Assembly: GCA_038249195.1 (NCBI GenBank)
Contig: JBBRWM010000003.1
Span: 62,001-126,000 of the forward strand
Source of the DNA: JAOUEA01 sp038249195
GTDB lineage: Bacteria; Actinomycetota; UBA4738; HRBIN12
Reading direction: 5' to 3'
Length of the DNA stretch: 64,000 nt
Below, one piece after another: positions 34,099-42,044 of this stretch. The position numbers and the translations under genes were made by a program. Every line of letters begins with the position of its first letter. The first letter of the stretch is position 1. Below the pieces are notes generated by a model that did not search any database, was not told where the DNA came from, and was given only the letters and a program-made list of their open reading frames with translations.

Positions 34099-35511
34099 GT
34101 GCTCTTCCCCACCATCGACTTCGCCGTCTTCTTCGCCGTGGTCTTCTTGGGCCACTGGCTGCTCAACCCGAGGCCCTTGCCGTGGAAGCTGTTCATGATC
34201 GCGGCGAGCTACGTCTTCTACGCCTGGTGGAACCCGAATTTCATCTGGTTGCTGGCCGCCATATCGCTCCTATCGCAACTGGGCGCGCTCGCCGTGGGCC
34301 GCCAGGAAGCCGAACGCGCCCGGCGATGGACGATGGCCATCGCCCTGGGGCTCACGCTGTCCCCGCTCCTGTACTTCAAGTACTACGGCTTCTTCTCCGT
34401 GAACGTCACGAACGCGTCGAGCTCCCTCGGCCTGCATCTGTCCCCCCCGCTCATCCAGCTCATCCTGCCGGTCGGGATCTCGTTCTTCTCCTTCATGGGG
34501 ATCGCGTACATCGTGGACGTCTACCGGCGCCACTTCGAGCCGGCGTCGTGGATCGACGCCTTCCTGTATCTATCGTTCTTCCCGCACCTCGTCGCCGGCC
34601 CCATCGTGCGCCCCGACGAGCTGATCCCCCAGTTGGACATCCGTCGCGACCCTCGGCACGTCGACGTGGCGGGGGCCTCGTACCTGATCTTCGGTGGGCT
34701 GTTCAAGAAGGTCGTGGTCTCGAGCTACCTCGCCACGACGATCGTCGACCCCGTGTTCGCGGACGCGGCGCGACACAGTGCGCTCGAGATCCTGGTCGGC
34801 GTGTGGGCGTACGCCATCGTGATCTACGCCGATTTCAGCGGGTACACCGACATCGCGATCGGCATCGCCAAGCTCCTGGGTTTCCAGTTCCCCCAGAACT
34901 TCGATCGCCCCTACTCCGCGCGCTCGCTGCAGGACTTCTGGCGACGGTGGCATATGACGCTGTCACGGTACCTGCGTGACTACCTCTACATCCCGCTCGG
35001 CGGTTCGAAGAAGGGCGAGACCCGTACCTACGTCAACCTGTTCCTTACGATGCTGTTGGGAGGCCTGTGGCACGGAGCCGCCTGGACCTTCGTCCTGTGG
35101 GGGGCCTACTACGGCGTAGGGCAATCGATCGGCGCCTGGAGACGCACGCATCTCGCCGCACCGAGGGAGACCCCGGCCCGGATCTGGGCTCAGCGCATCG
35201 TGACGTTCAACCTCGTGTGCCTCGGGTGGATCTTCTTCCGCTCGGACTCCGTGGCCTCGGCGTTCGCCATGATCCGACGGCTGTTCACGGGCTGGGGCCA
35301 GCCCTCTCCGCTGCTCAGCCCGCTCGTGGTGTTCACGATCTTCGGCATGCTCGCCCTTCAGTACCTTCCGCACCGGCCCGCCGACCTGCTCCAAGAACGG
35401 GTTGCGCGCCTGCACCCTGCCGCGATGGGGCTGGCGTTCGGTGTGGCGCTCTTCTTCATCGCTACGATGGGGCCGCAGGGCGTGGCACCCTTCATCTACT
35501 TCCAATTCTGA
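34099..35511 (+). CDS. MBOAT family O-acyltransferase (AlgI-like)
   Basis: 470 residues with about 10-12 membrane segments. AlgI-type landmarks: LSFFPHLVAGPIVRPDEL, DFSGYTDIAIGIAKLLGF, DFWRRWHMTLSRYLRDYLYIPLGG and the invariant active-site His in GGLWHGAAW (H325). It transfers acetyl or other acyl groups across the membrane to an extracytoplasmic acceptor. Directly coupled (TGATG) to an SGNH protein, the usual partner that completes the transfer onto a polysaccharide. The acceptor polymer is unknown. Confidence 0.92.
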   Translation: MLFPTIDFAVFFAVVFLGHWLLNPRPLPWKLFMIAASYVFYAWWNPNFIWLLAAISLLSQLGALAVGRQEAERARRWTMAIALGLTLSPLLYFKYYGFFSVNVTNASSSLGLHLSPPLIQLILPVGISFFSFMGIAYIVDVYRRHFEPASWIDAFLYLSFFPHLVAGPIVRPDELIPQLDIRRDPRHVDVAGASYLIFGGLFKKVVVSSYLATTIVDPVFADAARHSALEILVGVWAYAIVIYADFSGYTDIAIGIAKLLGFQFPQNFDRPYSARSLQDFWRRWHMTLSRYLRDYLYIPLGGSKKGETRTYVNLFLTMLLGGLWHGAAWTFVLWGAYYGVGQSIGAWRRTHLAAPRETPARIWAQRIVTFNLVCLGWIFFRSDSVASAFAMIRRLFTGWGQPSPLLSPLVVFTIFGMLALQYLPHRPADLLQERVARLHPAAMGLAFGVALFFIATMGPQGVAPFIYFQF

Positions 35512-36590
35512 TGACCGACCTCCCGACCCACTCGCCCCAGCATCCCGAGCACCCATCCACCTGGCCCCACCGGCCTGGGACCGCGCCTCGCGCCACCATG
35601 CCCGCCGGCAAGGTGCTGATCGTCATGCTCGTGTGCCTGCTCTCCTGGGGCCTGATCTACGCTCCCAGCCTGAAACGATCCTCCGAAGCCCAGCCGCTCG
35701 GGACGCGGCGCACGGTGTCGTTGTGGCTGCTGAACCCCCTCGCCTCGATCAGCAACGTGCTGCAGCTCACGAAGGTCACGGACGACGTGGCGAGCGCGCT
35801 CGGCAAGGACCCGAACGCCGCCCCGGGGGGAGCCTTCGCGCCCGACCCCGATCCGCTTCCGGCGGGGATCGGAACGGGCTCGGGGAAACCCTCGAAGCCC
35901 CCCAAGAAGACCGACATGATCCGCACGCCCACCCCCGCCAACAAGCTGCGCGTGGCGGTCGTGGGCGATTCGCTCGCGGCGGGACTCGGGGTCCTGCTGG
36001 AACGCGTGCTCCGCCCGACCCTGACGCGGGTCACCAAGCAGGGGCGCATCTCGACCGGGCTCGCGCGGCAGGACTACTTCGACTGGCCGGCGGCGATGCA
36101 TCAGATCATGGACTCCTACGATCCGGACCTGGTGGTGGTGATGATGGGGGTGAACGACAACCAGGGGCTGCAGTCGCCGGACGGCAAGCTGGAAACGCCC
36201 ATCGGCAACTACCGATGGCCGATCGGGTACGAGCAGCGCGTGGAGGACTTCGCCAAGATCGCCGTGGACGGCGGCGCCCACGTCGTATGGGTGGGGATGC
36301 CCATCGTCTCGGACCGCGATCGCTGGCCATTGTTCCAGCGACAGAACGAGATCTTCCAGCGCGTGGCCTCGCGCACGCCGAACATGACCTATGTGGACGT
36401 GTGGGACCGGTTCGCGCAACCCGACGACGGCTACGGCGCCTACTACCGCGACGGGAACCAGGTGGAGCTGATCCGCGAGTCCGACGGCATCCACTTCAAC
36501 GGCACGGGCTATGAGCTCGTGGCCCGCGCCGCGGTGCAGGCCGCCGTGGACGAGTTCGGCCTCAGCACGAAGGTGGAACAGGCCGACTGA
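35511..36590 (+). CDS. Membrane-anchored SGNH/GDSL-type protein (DUF459-like), MBOAT partner
   Basis: 359 residues. One N-terminal membrane anchor (KVLIVMLVCLLSWGLIYAP), a low-complexity Pro/Gly linker (105-140), then an SGNH domain: block I VVGDSLAAG with S154, block III MMGVNDNQ, block V SDGIHFNGTG with D325 and H328. The Ser-Asp-His set is complete. By analogy to AlgJ/AlgX or PatB it would receive acyl groups from the MBOAT and place them on an exported glycan, or remove them. Coupled to the MBOAT gene by TGATG. Confidence 0.87.
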   Translation: MTDLPTHSPQHPEHPSTWPHRPGTAPRATMPAGKVLIVMLVCLLSWGLIYAPSLKRSSEAQPLGTRRTVSLWLLNPLASISNVLQLTKVTDDVASALGKDPNAAPGGAFAPDPDPLPAGIGTGSGKPSKPPKKTDMIRTPTPANKLRVAVVGDSLAAGLGVLLERVLRPTLTRVTKQGRISTGLARQDYFDWPAAMHQIMDSYDPDLVVVMMGVNDNQGLQSPDGKLETPIGNYRWPIGYEQRVEDFAKIAVDGGAHVVWVGMPIVSDRDRWPLFQRQNEIFQRVASRTPNMTYVDVWDRFAQPDDGYGAYYRDGNQVELIRESDGIHFNGTGYELVARAAVQAAVDEFGLSTKVEQAD

Positions 36591-36738
36591 CCGGGATGCG
36601 CTCCCCGCCTCGCCAAGGTCGTGATCGGGGCCTCAGGCAGGTTCGCGAGCGCGGTGGACGTTCCGCCGGAGGTTCCGCGCGAGTATCGTCCGTGCGGGCG
36701 TCACGACCCGATATGCAACGGCATAGAGGAGGCAGACC

Positions 36739-37180
36739 ATGCAACGGAAGGCTCGCCCACCCCGGACGCTCGGCGTCGCCGCGCTCGCCCTTGCCCGGTG
36801 CTTCGGCGCAGCCACAAGGAGGCCTTCTGCCTCGCTCCGACGGATCCCATCGACCTCCTCGCACCCGGCGCGGAGCTGAACCCGGATCAGATCGGGTTGG
36901 GCAGCGCGTGCGGCAGCGTGAACGCGATCTGGGTACGGGAGAGCCTCCCGCAGGCTGGGGCGACACGTATTACCAATGGCTGCCCGGCCAGTCCTTCGAT
37001 ATCACGAACCTGCCCAACGGCCGATACTTCGTCAAGGTGCAGGTGAACAAGAACGGCAACCTGTTCGAAGCCGACACCTCGAACGACGTGAGCTACCGTC
37101 GCATCTTCCTGCGGGGGCGGCCGGGGCGCCGGTTCGTCCTGGTACCAGCCTGGCACGGTCTCGACGGACCCTGCTGCTGA
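36739..37180 (+). pseudogene. Broken lysyl-oxidase-like secreted protein gene
   Basis: A good ribosome site (GAGGAGG, 6 nt) and ATG 36739 start a signal-peptide-like frame (MQRKARPPRTLGVAALALA). About 20 codons later a different frame (from 36804) encodes SHKEAFCLAPTDPIDLL and CGSVNAIWVRES, like the HKxxFCL segment of lysyl oxidases. At about 36950 the homology moves by one base into a third frame, AGWGDTYYQWLPGQSFDITNLPNGRYFV, continuing to 37180. The copper-binding His block that should precede HKxxFCL is missing. So there is an internal deletion plus one lost base (the latter may be a sequencing error). The 150 bp before it hold nothing else that I can see. Confidence 0.65.
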
Positions 37181-37245
37181 GCGTTGAGCCACGCGACGGT
37201 GTCCTCGTCGCTGGTCCTGATCGCGGCGGCCGCCCGGGTGCGCGG

Positions 37246-37581
37246 TTAGCGCTCGGGCGGGCCGGGCGAGGTCCCCACCTCCACCCAGCCGTCCACGATC
37301 CGCGCGGGGAACACGGGAACAGGGTCTTCCGCCGGGCCCTCGAGCGGCTCCCCCGACTCCGCATCGAACACGCTGCCGTGGCAGCGGCACTCGACGGTTG
37401 CGGCCCGGTCGTCGAACACCCCCGACTCCGCGAGCGAGCACCCAAGGTGCGTGCAATCGTCGCCGATGGCGTACACGCGTGCCTCGGCATGCGTCACCGC
37501 CACGCGGCCCCACGGTGTGTCGAAGGCGCGAACCTCTCCCTCGGGGATCTCCCCCAACGCGCCGACACGAGCGAACTCCAT
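37246..37581 (-). CDS. Small Rieske [2Fe-2S] protein
   Basis: 111 residues. Cluster motifs CTHLGC (C43, H45) and CRCHGS (C65, H68) with the two extra cysteines (C48, C67) that form the stabilising disulfide in high-potential, bc1-type Rieske domains; Rieske ferredoxins of dioxygenases lack that pair. There is no membrane helix or Tat signal, so it is a stand-alone soluble domain. The N-terminal FARVGALGEIPEGEVRAFD is typical of Rieske ferredoxin-like subunits. It lies 13 bp after the CDP-alcohol transferase gene on the same strand; its electron partner is not visible. Confidence 0.9.
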   Translation of the reverse strand: MEFARVGALGEIPEGEVRAFDTPWGRVAVTHAEARVYAIGDDCTHLGCSLAESGVFDDRAATVECRCHGSVFDAESGEPLEGPAEDPVPVFPARIVDGWVEVGTSPGPPER

Positions 37582-37594
37582 CAGGTGTCCGACA

Positions 37595-38155
37595 TCATGC
37601 CCGGGTGAGCGCGGAGAATCCGCGTTGGGCGACCGTCAGTGCGCCGAGGGTCGCCAGGACCGCCAAGACGATCGGCATCGTGCCCGGGATCAGCAAGCCG
37701 ACCAACAGCGCCAAGAACCGCTCGAGCCGTTGGAACAGCCCCTCGGTGAGCTGGACGCCCACCGCCTCCGCCTCGGCCCGGATCTGGCTCACGGAGAGGC
37801 TGACGATCAGCGTCACCAACGCCAGCGCCGCTTGCAAGGTCTCGCCTTTGGCGGCCAGGTTCCAGAAGAGGCTCGAGAACAAGATCATGTCTGCGACGCG
37901 ATCGAGGACCGAGTCCATGAAGGCCCCCGACCGCTTCGCCTCCCCGCGATGGCGGGCGACCGACCCGTCGAACACGTCGCAGAGCCCTGCGAACAGGAGC
38001 AGGAATCCCGCCACGAGCCAGTCGCCTTCGAGGATCTGCCATCCGGTCAGAACGTTGAGGATGAGCGACAGCATCGTCAACTGCCACGGGCGGATCCCGG
38101 TCCAGATCAAGAACGCGAGGATCGCGCGATAGGGCCAGGCGAACACGTGTTGCAT
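37595..38155 (-). CDS. CDP-alcohol phosphatidyltransferase family protein
   Basis: 186 residues from ATG 38155, which has GGGGG about 4 nt upstream. The signature D-G-x2-A-R-x8-G-x3-D-x3-D is complete: DGSVARHRGEAKRSGAFMD followed by SVLD. Several membrane helices follow. Members join CDP-diacylglycerol to an alcohol (glycerol-P, inositol-P, serine) or make archaetidyl- or cardiolipin-type lipids; the acceptor cannot be told here. A GTG at 38248 would add 31 polar residues not typical of the family, but TAGTCT lies 11 nt before it, so a longer form is possible. Confidence 0.85.
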   Translation of the reverse strand: MQHVFAWPYRAILAFLIWTGIRPWQLTMLSLILNVLTGWQILEGDWLVAGFLLLFAGLCDVFDGSVARHRGEAKRSGAFMDSVLDRVADMILFSSLFWNLAAKGETLQAALALVTLIVSLSVSQIRAEAEAVGVQLTEGLFQRLERFLALLVGLLIPGTMPIVLAVLATLGALTVAQRGFSALTRA

Positions 38156-38262
38156 CGTGCCCCCTGCCGCGCTCCGGTTCTTGCGGGGCGCCGGGAGGTC
38201 GCGGAGTCGCGGCGCCTCTCGCTCGTGCTCGCTGTGCGACACCTTCACTAGTCCATCTCAGA

Positions 38263-38802
38263 CTAGCCGAGGTGCGGGGCGAAGCTGACGACCACGTATC
38301 GGAAGCTCCCCGCCGGCGCCTGATACGTCACCTCGTTTCCCTCGGCCGCGCCCATGAGGGCCGCGCCCAGGGGCGAGGTGGTGGTGACGGTCCTGGCGCC
38401 GGCGGCCTTCTCTTCGGCGTGTTCCGCGAGTAGGTACGTCTCCTCCTGCGGGTCCACCTCGTCGAGCGGGCGGATCGTGACGAGCATCCCCGGCCGGACC
38501 TCGGTGGCGCCGACGGGCGCCTCCACGATCTCCGGATCGCGGAGCATGTGCTGGAGCTTGCGGATCTTGGACTCCATGAGGCCCTGCTCGTCCTTGGCGG
38601 CGTGGTACTCGGCGTTCTCTTTGAGGTCCCCGTGCTCGCGCGCGACCTTGATCTTTTCCGTGATCTGTTCGCGGCCCGTGGTGGTGAGCGCCGCCAGCTC
38701 CGCCTTCACGCGGAGGTACGCATCGAGGGTGAGCATGGCCGTGGGCTCCTGCCCTGCCTTGCGCGAGGGCCGATTGCGGAGTTCCTTCGGAAGCTCGACC
38801 AT
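38263..38802 (-). CDS. greA: Transcript cleavage factor GreA/GreB family
   Basis: 179 residues. Coiled-coil hairpin (LTLDAYLRVKAELAAL, then GDLKENAEYHAAKDEQ at the tip, whose acidic DxxxE residues reach the polymerase active site to trigger RNA cleavage) followed by the FKBP-like C-terminal domain (EVRPGMLVTIRPLD ... SPLGAALMGAAEGNEV). About 20 extra residues precede the coiled coil, as in some actinobacterial GreA proteins. ATG 38802 has TAGACT 6 nt upstream: leaderless. Confidence 0.92.
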   Translation of the reverse strand: MVELPKELRNRPSRKAGQEPTAMLTLDAYLRVKAELAALTTTGREQITEKIKVAREHGDLKENAEYHAAKDEQGLMESKIRKLQHMLRDPEIVEAPVGATEVRPGMLVTIRPLDEVDPQEETYLLAEHAEEKAAGARTVTTTSPLGAALMGAAEGNEVTYQAPAGSFRYVVVSFAPHLG

Positions 38803-38808
38803 GATCGC

Positions 38809-38814
38809 AGTCTA
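38809..38814 (-). promoter_or_regulatory. Leaderless -10 box of greA
   Basis: TAGACT on the - strand with exactly 6 nt to ATG 38802; the divergent phosphoesterase gene has TAGAAC 6 nt before its ATG (38910-38915), a weaker match. Confidence 0.5.
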
Positions 38815-38921
38815 TCGAGGTGAGGCGGTGCTCCTCCCGCCCCGGAACGCAGTTGTTGCGAACGTCTGCCGTTGTCCGCGTTCGCGCCAAGGAGCGCGGG
38901 TCCCTCTGGTAGAACTGGCCG

Positions 38922-40370
38922 ATGACGTCGCAGCCAGGTCCGCGGCCCGACGCCGACGCGCCGCACCATCCCAGGCCTCTCGACCGGCGGAGCTTCCTGC
39001 GCAGATCCGCGTTGGCCGTTGCCGGAGGCACGCTCTTCTCGTGCACGGGCGGCCGGATCATCCCGCGCGTGAGCCCCTCGAGTTCGCCCTCGGCCAGAGC
39101 GGACACGCGCTGGCCGATCAAGAACGTGATCTACCTGATGCTCGAGAACCGCAGCTTCGACAACCTGTTCGGGCGCTTTCCCGGCGTCGACGGCGCGCAG
39201 GTGGGCAACATGCTGGGTGCGGAGAAGCCGCTCCTGAGCTGTCCCGACTGGCTGCCGGGCGATCTCCCACACGATCGGGTCTCCGCGCTCGGTGAGTACA
39301 ACGGCGGCAAGCTCGACAACTTCGGGATCGGCGACTACGGCGACCCATGGGCGTACACGCAGTTCAGGGGGCCCGAGATCCCGGCGTATTGGCAGTGGGC
39401 GCGCGACTATGCCCTGAGCGACCACTTCTTCGCCTCGGTGATGGGGCCTTCGTATCCGAATCACTTCTTTTTCATCGCGGGGCGGTCCGACGGGGTGAGC
39501 GACAACCCCGAGAACATCGGCACCAAGGCCGACCCAGCCACGGCCGGCAAGCCGGGCGGCGGGCGGTTCAAGAGCTGGGGGTGCGACGCGGTCCCGCAGG
39601 GCTCCGAGCGCGTATACGTCCAGACGGTGGGACCGCACGGGCGGACGGCGCGTCATGCCCCCTGCTTCTCGTTCCCGACCGTTGGCCAACAGCTGACGCA
39701 GCACGGCATCGACTGGGCGTATTACGCACCGCTGTCCGGCTACCTCGGGTACATGTGGAATGCGTACAACGGCATCGGCGACGTCTTCCACTCCGACCTG
39801 TGGCACGAGCACGCACAGCACGACATCGACGAGCTCGTGCACGACATCGAGGCGGCCCGCCTGCCCTCCGTTACGTGGGCGGTGCCCCACTTCCAGCTTT
39901 CGGATCACCCACCCTCGTCTTCCGCGTTCACGCACAACTGGGTGATGGCGGTCGTGAACGCCGTCATGCGGAGCGACATGTGGGATCACACGGCGATCTT
40001 CATCACCTGGGACGAGTGGGGCGGCTTCTACGACCACGTGGCGCCGCCGCAGATCGATGAGCTCGGCCTCGGCTTCCGCGTGCCGCTCCTCACGATCAGC
40101 CCCTATACGCCCAGCGGGTTGATCGACGATGAGCTCGGGGAGTTCTCGACGCCGTTGCGATTCATCTCCGACAACTGGGGTCTCCCTCCGTTGAGCCCGA
40201 GGATCGCCGCGTCCCACAACATGGAGCACCTGTTCGATTTCAAAGCCCGGGCCCAACCACCACGCGTCGCCACCGCTCGCGCGCAGACCTTCGGCAACCC
40301 CTACACCTTCCCCCAGCATTTCCCGGACTGGCCGGCCGGGACGGTCCCCGCCGAGAGCCCCTTCGGGTGA
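38922..40370 (+). CDS. Phospholipase C / acid phosphatase-like phosphoesterase, Tat-exported
   Basis: 482 residues. Tat signal with twin arginines (LDRRSFLRRSALAVAGGTLFSC) that also ends in a lipobox-like LFSC, so possibly a Tat lipoprotein. Phosphoesterase family (PLC/AcpA) core: NVIYLMLENRSFDNLFGRFPG, a central DHFFASVMGPSYPNH, and IFITWDEWGGFYDHVAPP. These enzymes cleave phospholipids or phosphate monoesters outside the cell. It is followed by a second family member on the same strand 124 bp later. Confidence 0.88.
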   Translation: MTSQPGPRPDADAPHHPRPLDRRSFLRRSALAVAGGTLFSCTGGRIIPRVSPSSSPSARADTRWPIKNVIYLMLENRSFDNLFGRFPGVDGAQVGNMLGAEKPLLSCPDWLPGDLPHDRVSALGEYNGGKLDNFGIGDYGDPWAYTQFRGPEIPAYWQWARDYALSDHFFASVMGPSYPNHFFFIAGRSDGVSDNPENIGTKADPATAGKPGGGRFKSWGCDAVPQGSERVYVQTVGPHGRTARHAPCFSFPTVGQQLTQHGIDWAYYAPLSGYLGYMWNAYNGIGDVFHSDLWHEHAQHDIDELVHDIEAARLPSVTWAVPHFQLSDHPPSSSAFTHNWVMAVVNAVMRSDMWDHTAIFITWDEWGGFYDHVAPPQIDELGLGFRVPLLTISPYTPSGLIDDELGEFSTPLRFISDNWGLPPLSPRIAASHNMEHLFDFKARAQPPRVATARAQTFGNPYTFPQHFPDWPAGTVPAESPFG

Positions 40371-40494
40371 TCGTCCCCGACAACGGGCCCGTCTCGCCCA
40401 TCGAAGACACCGGCGCCCCGGCGATGAGAGAGTCATTCACCCGGCGGCCGCACGCTGCATGTCGGCACCGCGAGACTCCAGGAGGTTGACACCG

Positions 40495-42039
40495 ATGAAC
40501 CGTGTTCGGCGAGCGAGCACCGCCGCATCGGCGGGGCATAAGGTGCTCGCGGGCATCGGCGCCGTGGCCGTCACGTCGCTCGTGGCGATCGCCTGCACGT
40601 CGTCCACGCCGCACCCCCCCGCGGCCGCAGAGGTCACGACGTCCGCAACGCCCTCGGCTTCACGGGCGGCCGGCATCGATCCCGCGCTGGGGATCGGGAA
40701 CATCGACCACGTGATCTACGTCGTCCAAGAGAATCGTTCATTCGACGAGTACTTCGGAACGTTCCCGGGCGCCGACGGCATCCCGCGGAACAGCAACGGC
40801 GATCCCAAGGTCTGCGTCCCGGACCCGAAGACCGGGTTGTGCCACCGGCCGTACCACGACACGGACCTGTTCGACGCGGGCGGTCCCCACGGCGTCTCGG
40901 CGTCCAACATGGACGTGAACGGCGGCAAGATGGACGGATTCATCCGAGCGTTGCAGGAGACGGGGAACACCTGCACGAAGCACCCGGAGGAGTGGGCATG
41001 CCGGCAGGCGACCCCGGGACCCCAGGACCAGCCCGACGTGATGGGGTACCACACCGCCCATGAGATCCCGAACTACTGGGCCTACGCCAAGCGATACCTG
41101 CTTCAGGATCGGATGTTCGCGCCATCCGACTCATGGACGCTCCCGTCTCACCTGTTCCTCGTCTCAGCCTGGGCCGCCACCTGTCCGGATCTGAACGACG
41201 CCATGAGCTGCAGGTCGGACCTCGATTTCCCCGGCCACAACGCGGCGTCGCCCGATCGCAAGTTCTGGGTGCCCGCCGACGGGGCGCCGCGACCGTTCAT
41301 CTGGGGCGACATCACCTGGCTCCTGCATCGCAACGGCGTCAGCTGGGCCTACTACGTGGGTCCCGGAACGTGCATCGAGCCCCCGTGCACGGGGCTTAGC
41401 GGCACCACGACCACGCCCGTGCAGAACCCGCTGCCGGGGTTCAAGACCGTGGAGACCAACGGCCAACTGGGGAACATCCAGTCGAACGAGAACTATTTCG
41501 CCTCGGCCAAGGCCGGGACGCTCCCCTCGGTGTCGTGGGTGATGCCCACGGAGAACCTGAGCGAGCATCCGCCGGACAACATCGCGGACGGGCAGGCGTG
41601 GGTGACCAAGGTCATCAACGCCGCGATGAACGGCCCCGATTGGCTGCACACGGCGATCTTCCTCACCTGGGACGACTGGGGCGGCTTCTACGACCACGTG
41701 AAGCCGGTGAGCGTCGATCGCAACGGGTACGGACTTCGCGTGCCGGGCATCTTGATCAGCCCATGGGCGAAGCAGGGGATCGACCACCAGACCCTGTCCT
41801 TCGACGCCTATCTGAAGTTCGTGGAGGATCGCTTCCTGGGCGGGGCGCGCATCGACCCCGCGACCGACGGCTGGCCAGACTCGAGGCCCACGGTGCGCGA
41901 GGAGGTCCCGATCCTGGGCGACCTCGCGAAGGAGTTCGACTTCACGCAGGAGCCGATCCCTCCGTTGATCCTCCCTCCCTATCCGAAGGGGCTCCCGGGT
42001 CCGATCCACACCGGTGGCGTGCACTTCTCCAACGGCTGA
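40495..42039 (+). CDS. Second phospholipase C-like phosphoesterase, lipoprotein
   Basis: 514 residues from ATG 40495 with AGGAGG about 10 nt upstream. Sec-type signal with lipobox VAIAC, Ser/Thr/Pro linker, then the same family core: HVIYVVQENRSFDEYFGTFPG, LQDRMFAPSDSWTLPSHLFLVSA and IFLTWDDWGGFYDHVKPV. An insert (about 285-345) contains several cysteines (TCIEPPCTG). Compared with the upstream gene it uses a different export signal, so the two are not a recent duplicate. It ends 5 bp from the convergent aldehyde dehydrogenase gene. Confidence 0.87.
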   Translation: MNRVRRASTAASAGHKVLAGIGAVAVTSLVAIACTSSTPHPPAAAEVTTSATPSASRAAGIDPALGIGNIDHVIYVVQENRSFDEYFGTFPGADGIPRNSNGDPKVCVPDPKTGLCHRPYHDTDLFDAGGPHGVSASNMDVNGGKMDGFIRALQETGNTCTKHPEEWACRQATPGPQDQPDVMGYHTAHEIPNYWAYAKRYLLQDRMFAPSDSWTLPSHLFLVSAWAATCPDLNDAMSCRSDLDFPGHNAASPDRKFWVPADGAPRPFIWGDITWLLHRNGVSWAYYVGPGTCIEPPCTGLSGTTTTPVQNPLPGFKTVETNGQLGNIQSNENYFASAKAGTLPSVSWVMPTENLSEHPPDNIADGQAWVTKVINAAMNGPDWLHTAIFLTWDDWGGFYDHVKPVSVDRNGYGLRVPGILISPWAKQGIDHQTLSFDAYLKFVEDRFLGGARIDPATDGWPDSRPTVREEVPILGDLAKEFDFTQEPIPPLILPPYPKGLPGPIHTGGVHFSNG

Positions 42040-42044
42040 GGCCG

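Noticed and set aside
37595..38248. 217-residue form of the CDP-alcohol transferase starting at GTG 38248
   Set aside because: The added 31 residues are polar and atypical and the ATG at 38155 has its own ribosome site; kept as an alternative because of a -10-like TAGTCT 11 nt upstream.
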